Of a DNA stretch of 64,000 nucleotides, positions 15,960-23,619 are shown in pieces. Source of the DNA: Nocardioides turkmenicus (GTDB lineage: Bacteria; Actinomycetota; Actinomycetes; Propionibacteriales; Nocardioidaceae); contig NZ_JAALAA010000018.1 in NCBI RefSeq assembly GCF_011045035.1, positions 1 through 64,000 on the forward strand, in the 5' to 3' direction. How positions within the stretch are numbered: position 1 is the stretch's first letter; the number at the start of each line of letters is the position of its first letter. The notes beneath the pieces were generated by a model that worked only from the letters and a program-made list of their open reading frames with translations, had not been told where the DNA came from and searched no databases. Both the position numbers and the translations under genes were made by a program.

Positions 15960-17527
15960 GACTCGATCTGGACCCACGCACGATCGCCCAGGCCCGCGCG
16001 CTGGCCGCCAAGGCAGGCGAGCCGATCGTCGAGATGGCCACGAAGCACACCACCGTCGCCGTCGAGCGGGCCACGCTGCGGCTGGCCGGCCTCGCCGGCG
16101 CCGACCCGGACGGCACCCCGTGGGTGAACCACCTGGTCGACGCGGTGCGGGCCGACATCGGTCTGGAGCACGGCATCGCACTGCCGGTGTGGCACGCGCT
16201 GGCCGCTCACGGCAACGACCTGTCCCGGCTCGCCGAGGAGGCCGCGGCCGGCCAGGTGACCTTCCGCCTGCCCGAAGGCGCCGAGGCCGAGCTCGCAGCC
16301 AAGCACGCCCGTGAGGCGGTCGGGGTCGGCATCGCCCGCCTCGACGCGAGCCGGGTCGCCCGCGAGCGGATGATCGCCGAGATCGGCGACGCGCCCCGCA
16401 AGCCCTGGATCTACCTGATCGTCGCGACCGGCGACATCTACGAGGACATCCCGCAGGCGCAGGCCGCCGCCCGTGAGGGCGCCGACATCATCGCGGTCAT
16501 CCGCTCGACCGGCCAGTCGCTCCTCGACTACGTGCCCGAGGGCGCCACCCGCGAAGGGTTCGCCGGGACGTACGCGACGCAGGAGAACTTCCGGCTCATG
16601 CGCGCGGCACTGGACGAGACCAGCCGAGAGCTCGGCCGCTACGTACGCCTCACCAACTACGCGAGCGGGCTGTGCATGCCCGAGATCGCGGCGCTGGCGG
16701 GCATGGAGCGCCTCGACATGATGCTCAACGACTCGATGTACGGGATCCTGTTCCGCGACATCAACCCGGTGCGTACGTTCGTCGACCAGCGGCTCTCGCG
16801 CCAGATCCACGCCCGCGCGGGGATCATCATCAACACCGGCGAGGACAACTATCTCACCACCGCCGACGCGGTCGAGGCGGCGCACACGGTGACCACCTCA
16901 CAGCTGCTCAACGAGTACTTCGCCAAGGAGGCCGGCCTCGAGGACTGGCAGCTGGGTCTCGGCCACGCCTTCGAGATCAACCCGGACGTACCGGACTCCT
17001 TCCGCCTCGAGCTCGCGCACGCACTGCTGGCGAAGACGATCTTCCCGGACGCGCCGCTGAAGTGGATGCCCCCGACGCGGCACATGACCGGCGACATCTT
17101 CAAGGGCTACCTGCTCGACGGGTTCTTCAACCTCGCCGGCGCGATGACCGACCAGGGCATCCTGCTCGTCGGGATGATGACCGAGGCGGTCGTGACGCCC
17201 TGGCTCTCCGATCGCGACCTGGCCCTGCAGAACGTCCGGTACGTCATGGACGCCGCCGGGCGCCTCGGCGAGGACTTCCACCCGGCTCCCGACGGGTTCA
17301 TCGCCAACCGGGCGCGTGAGGTGCTGGGGGAGTCGATCGACCTGCTCGGGAAGATCATCGACGAGCCCAACGGGCTCCTGGACGCCATCGCCGACGGCAC
17401 CTTCGGCCTCATGAAGCGGCCCGCCGGCGCCGGCAAGGGTCTCGAGGGCGTGGCCGAGAAGTCCGAGGCGTACTACAACCCGGCCAGCGCCGAACTAGAC
17501 AAGCAGAGCTTGGAGGGCAACGAATGA
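15956..17527 (+). CDS. kamD: lysine 5,6-aminomutase alpha subunit
   Basis: 523 residues, the usual length for the catalytic TIM-barrel subunit. Family blocks include PWIYLIVATGDIYEDIPQAQ, DIIAVIRSTGQSLLDYVPEG and the long run around MLNDSMYGILFRDINP. With KamE it moves the epsilon-amino group of beta-lysine (or D-lysine) to carbon 5 using adenosylcobalamin and PLP. GTG 15956 follows AAGGAGGG and overlaps the amidohydrolase stop. A much longer upstream frame is a shadow of the neighbours. Stop overlaps kamE as ATGA, consistent with a 1:1 complex. Confidence 0.92.
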   Translation: MRLDLDPRTIAQARALAAKAGEPIVEMATKHTTVAVERATLRLAGLAGADPDGTPWVNHLVDAVRADIGLEHGIALPVWHALAAHGNDLSRLAEEAAAGQVTFRLPEGAEAELAAKHAREAVGVGIARLDASRVARERMIAEIGDAPRKPWIYLIVATGDIYEDIPQAQAAAREGADIIAVIRSTGQSLLDYVPEGATREGFAGTYATQENFRLMRAALDETSRELGRYVRLTNYASGLCMPEIAALAGMERLDMMLNDSMYGILFRDINPVRTFVDQRLSRQIHARAGIIINTGEDNYLTTADAVEAAHTVTTSQLLNEYFAKEAGLEDWQLGLGHAFEINPDVPDSFRLELAHALLAKTIFPDAPLKWMPPTRHMTGDIFKGYLLDGFFNLAGAMTDQGILLVGMMTEAVVTPWLSDRDLALQNVRYVMDAAGRLGEDFHPAPDGFIANRAREVLGESIDLLGKIIDEPNGLLDAIADGTFGLMKRPAGAGKGLEGVAEKSEAYYNPASAELDKQSLEGNE

Positions 17528-18264
17528 GCATCATCAGGCCGTACGGCGACACCACCGGCGACGGGATGGTGCAGGTCTCCTTCACGCTGCCGATCAAGCA
17601 CAGCAAGGTCGCCGACGGCGCCGCACTGCAGCTGGCCAACAAGATGGGCATGGAGCCGGCGATGGTCGTCCACTCCAAGCCGATGGGCGACGACTTCACC
17701 TTCTTCGTCGTCTACGGGCAGGTGAACCACCTCGTCGACACCGACAAGGTGCAGGTCGTCGAGCGCGACTTCCCGCTGCTGACGCCGAAGGAGGCAAACG
17801 CGGTGATCAAGGAGACGCTGCGGCGCCCGATGGTCGTCGTCGGCGCCTGCATCGGCACCGACGCCCACACCGTCGGCATCGACGCGATCCTCAACATCAA
17901 GGGGTTCGCGGGGGAGAAGGGGCTGGAGTACTACAAGGAGATCGAGGTCGTGAACCTCGGTGCCCAGGTCTCCGTGCCCGCTCTCGTCGAGGCCGCCGTC
18001 ACCCGGCGCGCCGACGCCGTGCTGGTCTCCCAGGTCGTCACCCAGCGCGACGCCCACCTGCTCAACACCCGGGAGATGTCCGCGGCCTTCCGCGAGGCCT
18101 ATCCGGCGGGGGAGCGGCCGCTCCTCGTCGTCGGCGGGCCACGGTTCGACGAGTCGATGACCGCCGAGCTCGGCGTCGACCGCATCTTCGGCCGCGGCAC
18201 CACCCCTGCCGAGGTCGCCTCCTACCTCGTCCACCGCACCACCTCGAAGGAGCCCGCCGCATGA
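17524..18264 (+). CDS. kamE: lysine 5,6-aminomutase beta subunit (cobalamin-binding)
   Basis: 246 residues with a dimerisation part (1-100) and a B12-binding Rossmann domain. The base-off cobalamin motif is GTDAHTVGID, with His115 as axial ligand. K126 in NIKGFAG lies 11 residues after it, the same spacing as His133 and the PLP-binding Lys144 of the Clostridium sticklandii enzyme, so K126 is the likely PLP lysine. It is coupled to kamD upstream and to kal downstream by ATGA overlaps. Confidence 0.94.
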   Translation: MSIIRPYGDTTGDGMVQVSFTLPIKHSKVADGAALQLANKMGMEPAMVVHSKPMGDDFTFFVVYGQVNHLVDTDKVQVVERDFPLLTPKEANAVIKETLRRPMVVVGACIGTDAHTVGIDAILNIKGFAGEKGLEYYKEIEVVNLGAQVSVPALVEAAVTRRADAVLVSQVVTQRDAHLLNTREMSAAFREAYPAGERPLLVVGGPRFDESMTAELGVDRIFGRGTTPAEVASYLVHRTTSKEPAA

Positions 18265-18665
18265 CGTCGCCCTCGCCCGAGCACGGGCCCAGCATCGGGA
18301 CCAAGGTCGTCCACCGCCGCTACGTCCCCTACTCCCACGCCCACTACGCCGGCAACCTCGTCGACGGCGCCTACAGCCTGGGGCTCTTCGGCGACGTCGC
18401 GACCGAGATGTGCATCCTCACCGACGGCGACGAGGGCCTGTTCGCCTCCTACGACGACGTCCAGTTCAAGGCACCCGTCCGTGCCGGCGACGTCCTGGAG
18501 ATCACCTGCGAGCTGATCAAGGCCGGGCGGCGGTCCCGGGTGATGGAGTTCGCCGTGTACGTCGTGGCTCGGGGAGCCGCGACCGAGGCCCGTCCCGGGG
18601 CTGCTGAGATACTGTCCGAGCCGATCCTCGCCACCTCCGCACGAGGCACCGTCGTCGTTCCCTGA
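18261..18665 (+). CDS. kal: 3-aminobutyryl-CoA ammonia-lyase (hotdog fold)
   Basis: 134 residues, single hotdog domain with YVPYSHAHYAGNLVDGAYSLGLFGDVATEM (about 21-50) and DDVQFKAPVRAGDVLEITCELI. This matches Kal, which eliminates ammonia from L-3-aminobutyryl-CoA to give crotonyl-CoA, the last specific step of lysine fermentation. The assignment relies on the strong context (kamDE directly upstream, ATGA overlap). A general MaoC/thioesterase-like role is the alternative. Last gene of the operon. Confidence 0.85.
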   Translation: MTSPSPEHGPSIGTKVVHRRYVPYSHAHYAGNLVDGAYSLGLFGDVATEMCILTDGDEGLFASYDDVQFKAPVRAGDVLEITCELIKAGRRSRVMEFAVYVVARGAATEARPGAAEILSEPILATSARGTVVVP

Positions 18666-18695
18666 TCGCCGTAACGGATACGCGCACGCGACACG

Positions 18696-18725
18696 CCGAG
18701 GTTCCTCGAGAATTCTTCGGTTTTT
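18696..18725 (+). terminator. weak terminator candidate after kal
   Basis: A short imperfect hairpin (CCGAGG and CTTCGG) followed by TTTTT, 30 nt after the kal stop. It could end the kam operon. Confidence 0.35.
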
Positions 18726-18744
18726 CGCGCCCAGCAGGCTGTTG

Positions 18745-18778
18745 CTGACCTGCGGAAACATGTGTTTCCGCAGGTCAG
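18745..18778. terminator. 16-bp-arm hairpin
   Basis: CTGACCTGCGGAAACA and its exact complement, separated by TG. No T-tract follows. It is either a second, factor-assisted terminator for the kam operon or a protein-binding palindrome. Confidence 0.5.
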
Positions 18779-19279
18779 TGCGGTGTTGACTTACGCGGAG
18801 CCAGCGGGTGATGGTGGCAGCGTTCGCCCAGGCAGAGTTGCGGTAGGCGGACCGGCGCTCGGCGGTTCGGGTCGGGGGGTGTCGCGCCAGGCATACCTTC
18901 GTCCCGTTTTATCGGGCGCGGTCAACGGCCGCGAGGGCAACGCGGGAGGGCAAAGGCGCCCTTAGACAACGATCGTCTCCCTGCATCCAGCAGGGATCGG
19001 AACGGCCCGAAGATCGTCTTCGTCCTCCCGCGCTCTGTACTTTTTGCGATTGCTTCGCAATTCGCGCAGCGCCTCCGCTTGACCCTCGTCTTCCTTCGCT
19101 TCGTTCGTCGCTGGCGCTCCTCACTACGCTGCGTCCAGACGAGGGACGCTCCGGCGCTGGGTCGTGGCGCGACGTTTCTGTCTGCCCGCCCGACATCCCT
19201 GATCACTGGGGATCTTGGGTTCGGGCGGGGGGCGGATATCCTGTGACTTCCACCCCATTCCTTGACAAGGCCGGCGTAC

Positions 19280-20080
19280 GTGACGAACGAGCAGCTTCCA
19301 CCCTGGACCGAGATCGGCCGGGCGGTGATGGTGATCCCGACCTACAACGAGGCGGACAACCTCGCCTGGATCGTGGGGAGGTTGCGCAAGGCGCAGCCGC
19401 GTGTCGACGTGCTGGTCGTCGATGACGGCTCGCCCGACGGCACCGGCACGATCGCCAACGAGCTCGCCGACAACGACGAGCAGATCCACGTGCTCCACCG
19501 CACCGAGAAGGCCGGGCTCGGGGCTGCGTACCTGCACGGCTTCGGGTGGGCGCTCGAGCAGGGCTACGACGTCGTGGGGGAGATGGACGCCGACGGCTCC
19601 CACCAGCCCGAGGAGCTCCACAAGCTCCTGGAGGCACTCACCTCCGCCGATCTGGTGATCGGCGCCCGCTGGGTCCGCGGCGGCTCCGTGGTCAACTGGC
19701 CGCTGTCTCGGCGGCTGCTGTCGGTGGGCGGCAACTTCTACGTCCGGCTGCTGCTCGGCATCGGCGTCCACGACGCCACCGCGGGCTACCGCCTCTTCCG
19801 GCGCACGACCCTCGAGAAGCTGCAGCTCAACAGCGTCGAGTCGACCGGCTACGTCTTCCAGACCGAGATGGTGACGCGTACGCTGCGGGCCGGCCTCACC
19901 GTCAAGGAGGTCCCGATCCAGTTCATCGAGCGGGTCCGGGGCGAGTCGAAGATGAGCCCTGCGGTCGCTGCCGAATCGATGCGCCGGGTGACCCGCTGGG
20001 GCCTGGCCGAGCGTCGCGACCAGCTGCTCCGCGTGCTGCGCCGACTCGGGCTCGACCGACTCGTGGGAGGCCGCCGATGA
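19280..20080 (+). CDS. GT2 glycosyltransferase, polyprenol-phosphate mannose synthase-like
   Basis: About 266 residues, GT-A fold. The opening AVMVIPTYNEADNLAWIVGRL and VLVVDDGSPDGTG give the nucleotide-binding strand and Asp pair; the metal-binding DXD-type motif is EMDADGSHQPEEL, and ATAGYRLFRR and GESKMS complete the dolichol-phosphate mannose synthase pattern. Predicted role: transfer of mannose from GDP-mannose to polyprenol phosphate for extracytoplasmic mannosylation. There is no C-terminal membrane domain. GTG 19280 is preferred (AAGG 9 nt upstream); TTG 19262 is possible. The stop overlaps the FxsA-like gene as ATGA. Confidence 0.85.
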   Translation: MTNEQLPPWTEIGRAVMVIPTYNEADNLAWIVGRLRKAQPRVDVLVVDDGSPDGTGTIANELADNDEQIHVLHRTEKAGLGAAYLHGFGWALEQGYDVVGEMDADGSHQPEELHKLLEALTSADLVIGARWVRGGSVVNWPLSRRLLSVGGNFYVRLLLGIGVHDATAGYRLFRRTTLEKLQLNSVESTGYVFQTEMVTRTLRAGLTVKEVPIQFIERVRGESKMSPAVAAESMRRVTRWGLAERRDQLLRVLRRLGLDRLVGGRR

Positions 20081-20559
20081 CCACGACACGCCGCCGCAGG
20101 TTCTCCTGGGTGCTGGTGCTGCTCTTCCTGGTGATGCCGCTGGCCGAGCTGTTCGTGCTCATCCAGGTCGGCCAGGTCATCGGGGTGTGGTGGACGATCC
20201 TGCTGCTGGTCGCCGACTCGATCTTCGGTGCCTGGCTGATGCGCCGCGAGGGCTCCCGCGCCTGGAACGCGCTGACGACAGCGCTCTCCTCGGGCAAGCT
20301 GCCGTCCAACGAGATCGCCGACGGTGCGCTCATCCTGCTCGGCGGCGCGTTGATGCTCAGCCCCGGGTTCGTGACCGACATCTTCGGCATCGTGCTGATC
20401 CTGCCGTTCACCCGGCCGTTCTTCCGGCGCATCCTGGCCAAGCTCGTGCAGAAGCGCCTCGTCACGGCCGCGATGCCCTCGACCTTCGGCCCGGGCGACA
20501 GGCCCCGCAACGACGACATCGTCACCGGCGAGGTCATCGACAAGGACAACATCGCCTGA
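20077..20559 (+). CDS. FxsA-family membrane protein
   Basis: 160 residues with three hydrophobic segments. The family signature is clear: LVMPLAELFVLIQVGQVIGVWWTILLLVADSIFGAWLMRREG (about 16-57) and the segment GGALMLSPGFVTDIFGIVLILPFTRPFFR. E. coli FxsA interferes with phage T7 exclusion by F, but the general function of the family is unknown. It starts inside the stop of the GT2 gene (ATGA) and ends at a strong hairpin. Confidence 0.9.
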   Translation: MTTTRRRRFSWVLVLLFLVMPLAELFVLIQVGQVIGVWWTILLLVADSIFGAWLMRREGSRAWNALTTALSSGKLPSNEIADGALILLGGALMLSPGFVTDIFGIVLILPFTRPFFRRILAKLVQKRLVTAAMPSTFGPGDRPRNDDIVTGEVIDKDNIA

Positions 20560-20609
20560 GATACGCCGACGGCGGCCTTCCGAGCTGGAAGGCCGCCGTC
20601 GGCGTATCT
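20559..20609. terminator. 23-bp perfect hairpin terminator between convergent genes
   Basis: Arms 20559-20581 and 20587-20609 are exact complements with a 5-nt loop (GAGCT). The left arm begins at the last base of the FxsA stop codon. It lies between the convergent FxsA and rbpA genes and could stop both. Confidence 0.75.
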
Positions 20610-20623
20610 GGCTGTGTCAGAAG

Positions 20624-21010
20624 TCAGGCGTTGGCCTTCTTCTTGCCCGGTCCCTTGCGGTGCAGGTGAGCCGGACCGATCTCGCCACCGCGGAGCAGGT
20701 CGAGGCGCTCCTTGAGGATGTCCTCGAGCTCCTTCTCCGAGCGCCGCTCCAGGAGCATGTCCCAGTGCGTACGGGCCGGCTTCTCGGCCTTCTCCTCCGG
20801 CTTGGCGCCGGAGAGGTTGAGAGCCTCCATGCCGCAGCGCGGGCACTCCCAGATCGCCGGAACCTCGGCCTCGTCCGACATCGTGATCTCGAAGTCGTGG
20901 CCCTGCGGGCACCGGTAGGCCACCTGCTGGCGGCCCGCGAACTCGATGCCGCGTTCGTCCTCAAAACTTTGTCCGCCCAGTCGGGCGCCGCGCAACGTGC
21001 GCTCGGCCAT
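20624..21010 (-). CDS. rbpA: RNA polymerase-binding protein RbpA
   Basis: 128 residues, characteristic of actinobacterial RbpA, which binds RNA polymerase and group I/II sigma factors and stabilises the open complex. Visible parts are the N-terminal tail with LGGQSFEDERGIEFAGRQ, the zinc/barrel core YRCPQGHDFEI...WECPRCGMEAL (about 32-66) with a Cys-X-Gly-His/Cys-X2-Cys arrangement, and the C-terminal sigma-interaction helix with THWDMLLERRSEKELEDILKERL. The body ends in a basic KKK tail. It is monocistronic; ATG 21010. Confidence 0.96.
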   Translation of the reverse strand: MAERTLRGARLGGQSFEDERGIEFAGRQQVAYRCPQGHDFEITMSDEAEVPAIWECPRCGMEALNLSGAKPEEKAEKPARTHWDMLLERRSEKELEDILKERLDLLRGGEIGPAHLHRKGPGKKKANA

Positions 21011-21252
21011 GAAGCACCTCCTGAGTCGATCGTCCCCCGTTGAATGAGCTGAAGAGCGAAGCGGTCTGCGGACTCATGACGCAGGCCGGTCAGGCCTCTT
21101 CACACCAACAACGGTACAGAGGAGGTGATGATTCCGTGAATTGTCGCGATCCTCGCCGTGTTGTTCGACACAGGGCCCGTCTGACCTGCGGATCCCCCTG
21201 AGAAAGTCCTGAGCAGACTGTGTCCCGAAACCGCCAGCCGCCTGGGGCGCTC

Positions 21253-22605
21253 TCACACCCGTTCAGGCGCCCGGTTGCCCGCCTGCTCGATGCCCTTCGC
21301 CGTGTTCACCAGCGCGAGCAGCGCACCTCCGAGCACGAAGAAGGCGATCAGCGCCAGGATCGCGGGCCGGTAGGAGTCGGTGAGCTGGTAGACGAGCCCG
21401 AAGACCAGCGTGCCGAGCCAGGAGGTGCCTCGGTCCATGGCGTGGTAGAGGCTGAAGTACTCCGCCTCCTTGCCGGCGGGGATGAACAGCGAGAAGTACG
21501 ACCGCGCGAGCGCCTGGGTGCCGCCCATGACCAGACCGATCCCGACCGCGACCACGAGCAGAGGCGCGAGGGACCCCTCCGGCACGAAGTAGGCCACCAC
21601 CACGATGAGCATCCAGCCGCCCAGGCCACCGAGGATCACCCGCTTGGCACCGAAGCTCTTCGCCAGCCGGCCGAAGAAGACCGCTCCGCCGACGGCGACG
21701 AACTGCACCAGCAGATAGATGCCGAGCATCGTGCCGGTCTCGAAGCCCAGCTCCTCGACGCCATAGGTCGACGCCGAGCTGATCACCGTCTGGATGCCGT
21801 CGTTGAAGAAGAGGTACGCCAGCAGGAAGGTCAGCGCGACCGGGTACTGCGGCAGCTCCTTCAGCGTCGCGAACAGCTGCCCGAACGAGCGCGCCACCAC
21901 CCCGCCGGAGACGTCTTCGACGTCGGCAGGCTCGTGCCGGCGGATCCGGCGCCACGGGATGATGATGAATCCCGCCCACCACAGCCCGGCCGACAGCATC
22001 GAGATCCGCACAGCCAGCGCGGTGCCGAGCCCGAGCGGGTCGGCGAAGGTGACCAGGAGGAAGTTGACGGCGAGCAGCAGCCCGCCGCCCGCGTACCCGT
22101 ATGCCCAGCCGATCGAGGAGACCCGGTCGCGCTCGTTCTCCGTCGAGATCAGCGGGAGGATCGAGTCGCTCACCACGACCGCCGCACCCGCGCACAGGTT
22201 GGCGATGATGAACATGATGGACCCGAACCACCAGTTGTCGCCGGTCATGAAGAAGAGCAGTGCCGCGCACAGCGCGCCGGCCCAGGCGAACCCGGCCATC
22301 AGGTCTGGCTTGCGCGACGTGCGGTCGGCGATCGCACCCACCAGCGGGTAGATGACGGCCGAGAGGAGGGTCGAGAAGGTGATGACGTACGACGGCAGGG
22401 CGCCGGGGGCGATCGAGAGCCCCAGCACGTCGATCCGGTTGTCGACCGCGGCGGCCTTCGCGATCTCGATCAGATAGGGCGCGAACAGCACCCCGGCGAC
22501 CGTCGTCTGGAAGGCGGAGACGGCCCAGTCTGTGAAGAACCAGCCCTTCTGCTCCCGCGCCCGCTCCAGCGGCCTGAAGTCGCCGATCCCGGCTGATGTG
22601 GTCAC
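21253..22605 (-). CDS. UMF1/Atg22-like MFS transporter
   Basis: 450-residue inner-membrane carrier with about 12 helices. The N-terminus REQKGWFFTDWAVSAFQTTVAGVLFAPYL and the block ENERDRVSSIGWAYGYAGGGLLLAVN are typical of the UMF1 subgroup (related to vacuolar Atg22). Substrates of bacterial members are not known. GTG 22605 overlaps the stop of the GDPD gene as GTGA, indicating a two-gene operon. A link with lipid-head-group recycling is only suggested by position. Confidence 0.86.
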   Translation of the reverse strand: MTTSAGIGDFRPLERAREQKGWFFTDWAVSAFQTTVAGVLFAPYLIEIAKAAAVDNRIDVLGLSIAPGALPSYVITFSTLLSAVIYPLVGAIADRTSRKPDLMAGFAWAGALCAALLFFMTGDNWWFGSIMFIIANLCAGAAVVVSDSILPLISTENERDRVSSIGWAYGYAGGGLLLAVNFLLVTFADPLGLGTALAVRISMLSAGLWWAGFIIIPWRRIRRHEPADVEDVSGGVVARSFGQLFATLKELPQYPVALTFLLAYLFFNDGIQTVISSASTYGVEELGFETGTMLGIYLLVQFVAVGGAVFFGRLAKSFGAKRVILGGLGGWMLIVVVAYFVPEGSLAPLLVVAVGIGLVMGGTQALARSYFSLFIPAGKEAEYFSLYHAMDRGTSWLGTLVFGLVYQLTDSYRPAILALIAFFVLGGALLALVNTAKGIEQAGNRAPERV

Positions 22606-23456
22606 TTCTCGGGCTCCTCATTGCTCTCTTTGTCAGACTCAGCGACGGGCTCATCCCGAGACGGCTCAGCCTCCCACAGGCCGCGCTCCTCCAGGAACGC
22701 TTTCAGGACGTCGGTACGGTCTGTCATCAGCCCGTCGACGTCGCGCCTGATCAACCGCTCCATCTCGGCCGGATCGTCGACGGTCCAGACGTGGACCTCC
22801 TTGCCGGCCTTGTGGGCGCGGCGTACGAACCCGCGTGAGGCCACCCGGATCGACAGCGGGCCACGGAGACGGTGGTGGTGGGGGATCTGGAAGGCGTCGA
22901 AGCCGGACCCGACGAGCCGCTTCGCGATCCCGGTGGTCGGGGCGAGCAGGTAGGCGAGCACCTCCCGCGGATGGGCGGAGGTGCGCACGCGTCCCTCGGT
23001 GAGACGCCGGAACGCCTTCAGCCGGCGGACCGAGAACGAGCCGACGATGACCTTGTCCTCGTGGCCGGTCGCGGCGAGGAGCTCGGCTACGGCGGTCACC
23101 GCGCCGTCCGACTTGAGGTCGATGTTGAAGGTGACGTCGGGGAAGGCGGCGAAGAGCTCGGCCAGGGTCGGCACGCCGTGCAGGCCACCGATGCGGGCGG
23201 CCTGCACCTCGGCGTACGTCATCTCGGCGATCAGGCCGCTGACGTCGGTCACCCGGTCGAGCGCCTCGTCGTGGAAGGCGAGCAGGACACCGTCACGGGT
23301 GACGTGCACGTCGGTCTCGAGATGGGTGTAGCCGAGCTCCACCGCATGCCGGAACGCCTCCATGGTGTTCTCCATCCCGACCAGGTCGGGATGGAGCGCT
23401 CCACCACGGTGCGCATAGGCGCGTACGCGTCGTTGCTGCTCCCTCACGGGGAGCAT
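22602..23456 (-). CDS. glycerophosphodiester phosphodiesterase family protein
   Basis: 284 residues, TIM-barrel GDPD fold. Catalytic and metal motifs are AYAHRGG (about 13-19), ENTMEAFRHAVELGYTHLETDVHVTRDGVLLAFHDEALDRVT and FNIDLKSD. It hydrolyses glycerophosphodiesters to glycerol-3-phosphate and an alcohol. There is no signal peptide, so it is cytosolic. The C-terminus is a charged tail (about 260-284). The ATG lies in the loop of a small hairpin without an obvious ribosome site. It is coupled to the UMF1 carrier downstream. Confidence 0.9.
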   Translation of the reverse strand: MLPVREQQRRVRAYAHRGGALHPDLVGMENTMEAFRHAVELGYTHLETDVHVTRDGVLLAFHDEALDRVTDVSGLIAEMTYAEVQAARIGGLHGVPTLAELFAAFPDVTFNIDLKSDGAVTAVAELLAATGHEDKVIVGSFSVRRLKAFRRLTEGRVRTSAHPREVLAYLLAPTTGIAKRLVGSGFDAFQIPHHHRLRGPLSIRVASRGFVRRAHKAGKEVHVWTVDDPAEMERLIRRDVDGLMTDRTDVLKAFLEERGLWEAEPSRDEPVAESDKESNEEPEK

Positions 23457-23472
23457 CTAACCACCCGTGAGG
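23442..23472 (-). promoter_or_regulatory. hairpin enclosing the GDPD start codon
   Basis: CCTCACGGG (23442-23450) and CCCGTGAGG (23464-23472) would pair in the mRNA with the start codon (23456-23454) in the 13-nt loop. It may modulate initiation, or coincide with a promoter feature if the message is leaderless. Confidence 0.3.
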
Positions 23473-23587
23473 GCCGGCTCACATGAGCATCGGGGCTCAT
23501 GTCAACTCACAGCGTAGATCTCGACACGCCCGTCCCGTCTGCTTGCTTCGCAGCGCAGAGGCGGGGCTGCTCGATCTCTTCGCCGAC

Positions 23588-23615
23588 GGTGCTCGCGGCT
23601 TCGCACGCGAGCACC
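23588..23615 (-). terminator. hairpin terminator after the HTH-MurA gene
   Basis: GGTGCTCGC (23588-23596) and GCGAGCACC (23607-23615), loop 10 nt, lie 4 nt after the stop codon of the minus-strand gene. Confidence 0.55.
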
Positions 23616-23619
23616 TGGC

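Larger units (their letters stand above)
18666..19279. other. 614-bp intergenic region without a convincing gene
   Basis: No frame here shows actinobacterial third-position GC bias together with a ribosome site. It holds a weak hairpin followed by T5 (18696-18725), a near-perfect palindrome (18745-18778), and an irregular stretch (about 18930-19200) with short hairpins such as GCGATTGCTTCGCAATTCGC. Coding-like peptides here are Arg/Ser-rich and look spurious. It may be a decayed gene or an unrecognised RNA. Confidence 0.5.

Noticed and set aside
18762..18965. 67-codon frame in the intergenic region
   Set aside because: It begins inside a palindrome loop, has no ribosome site and no coding-like composition.
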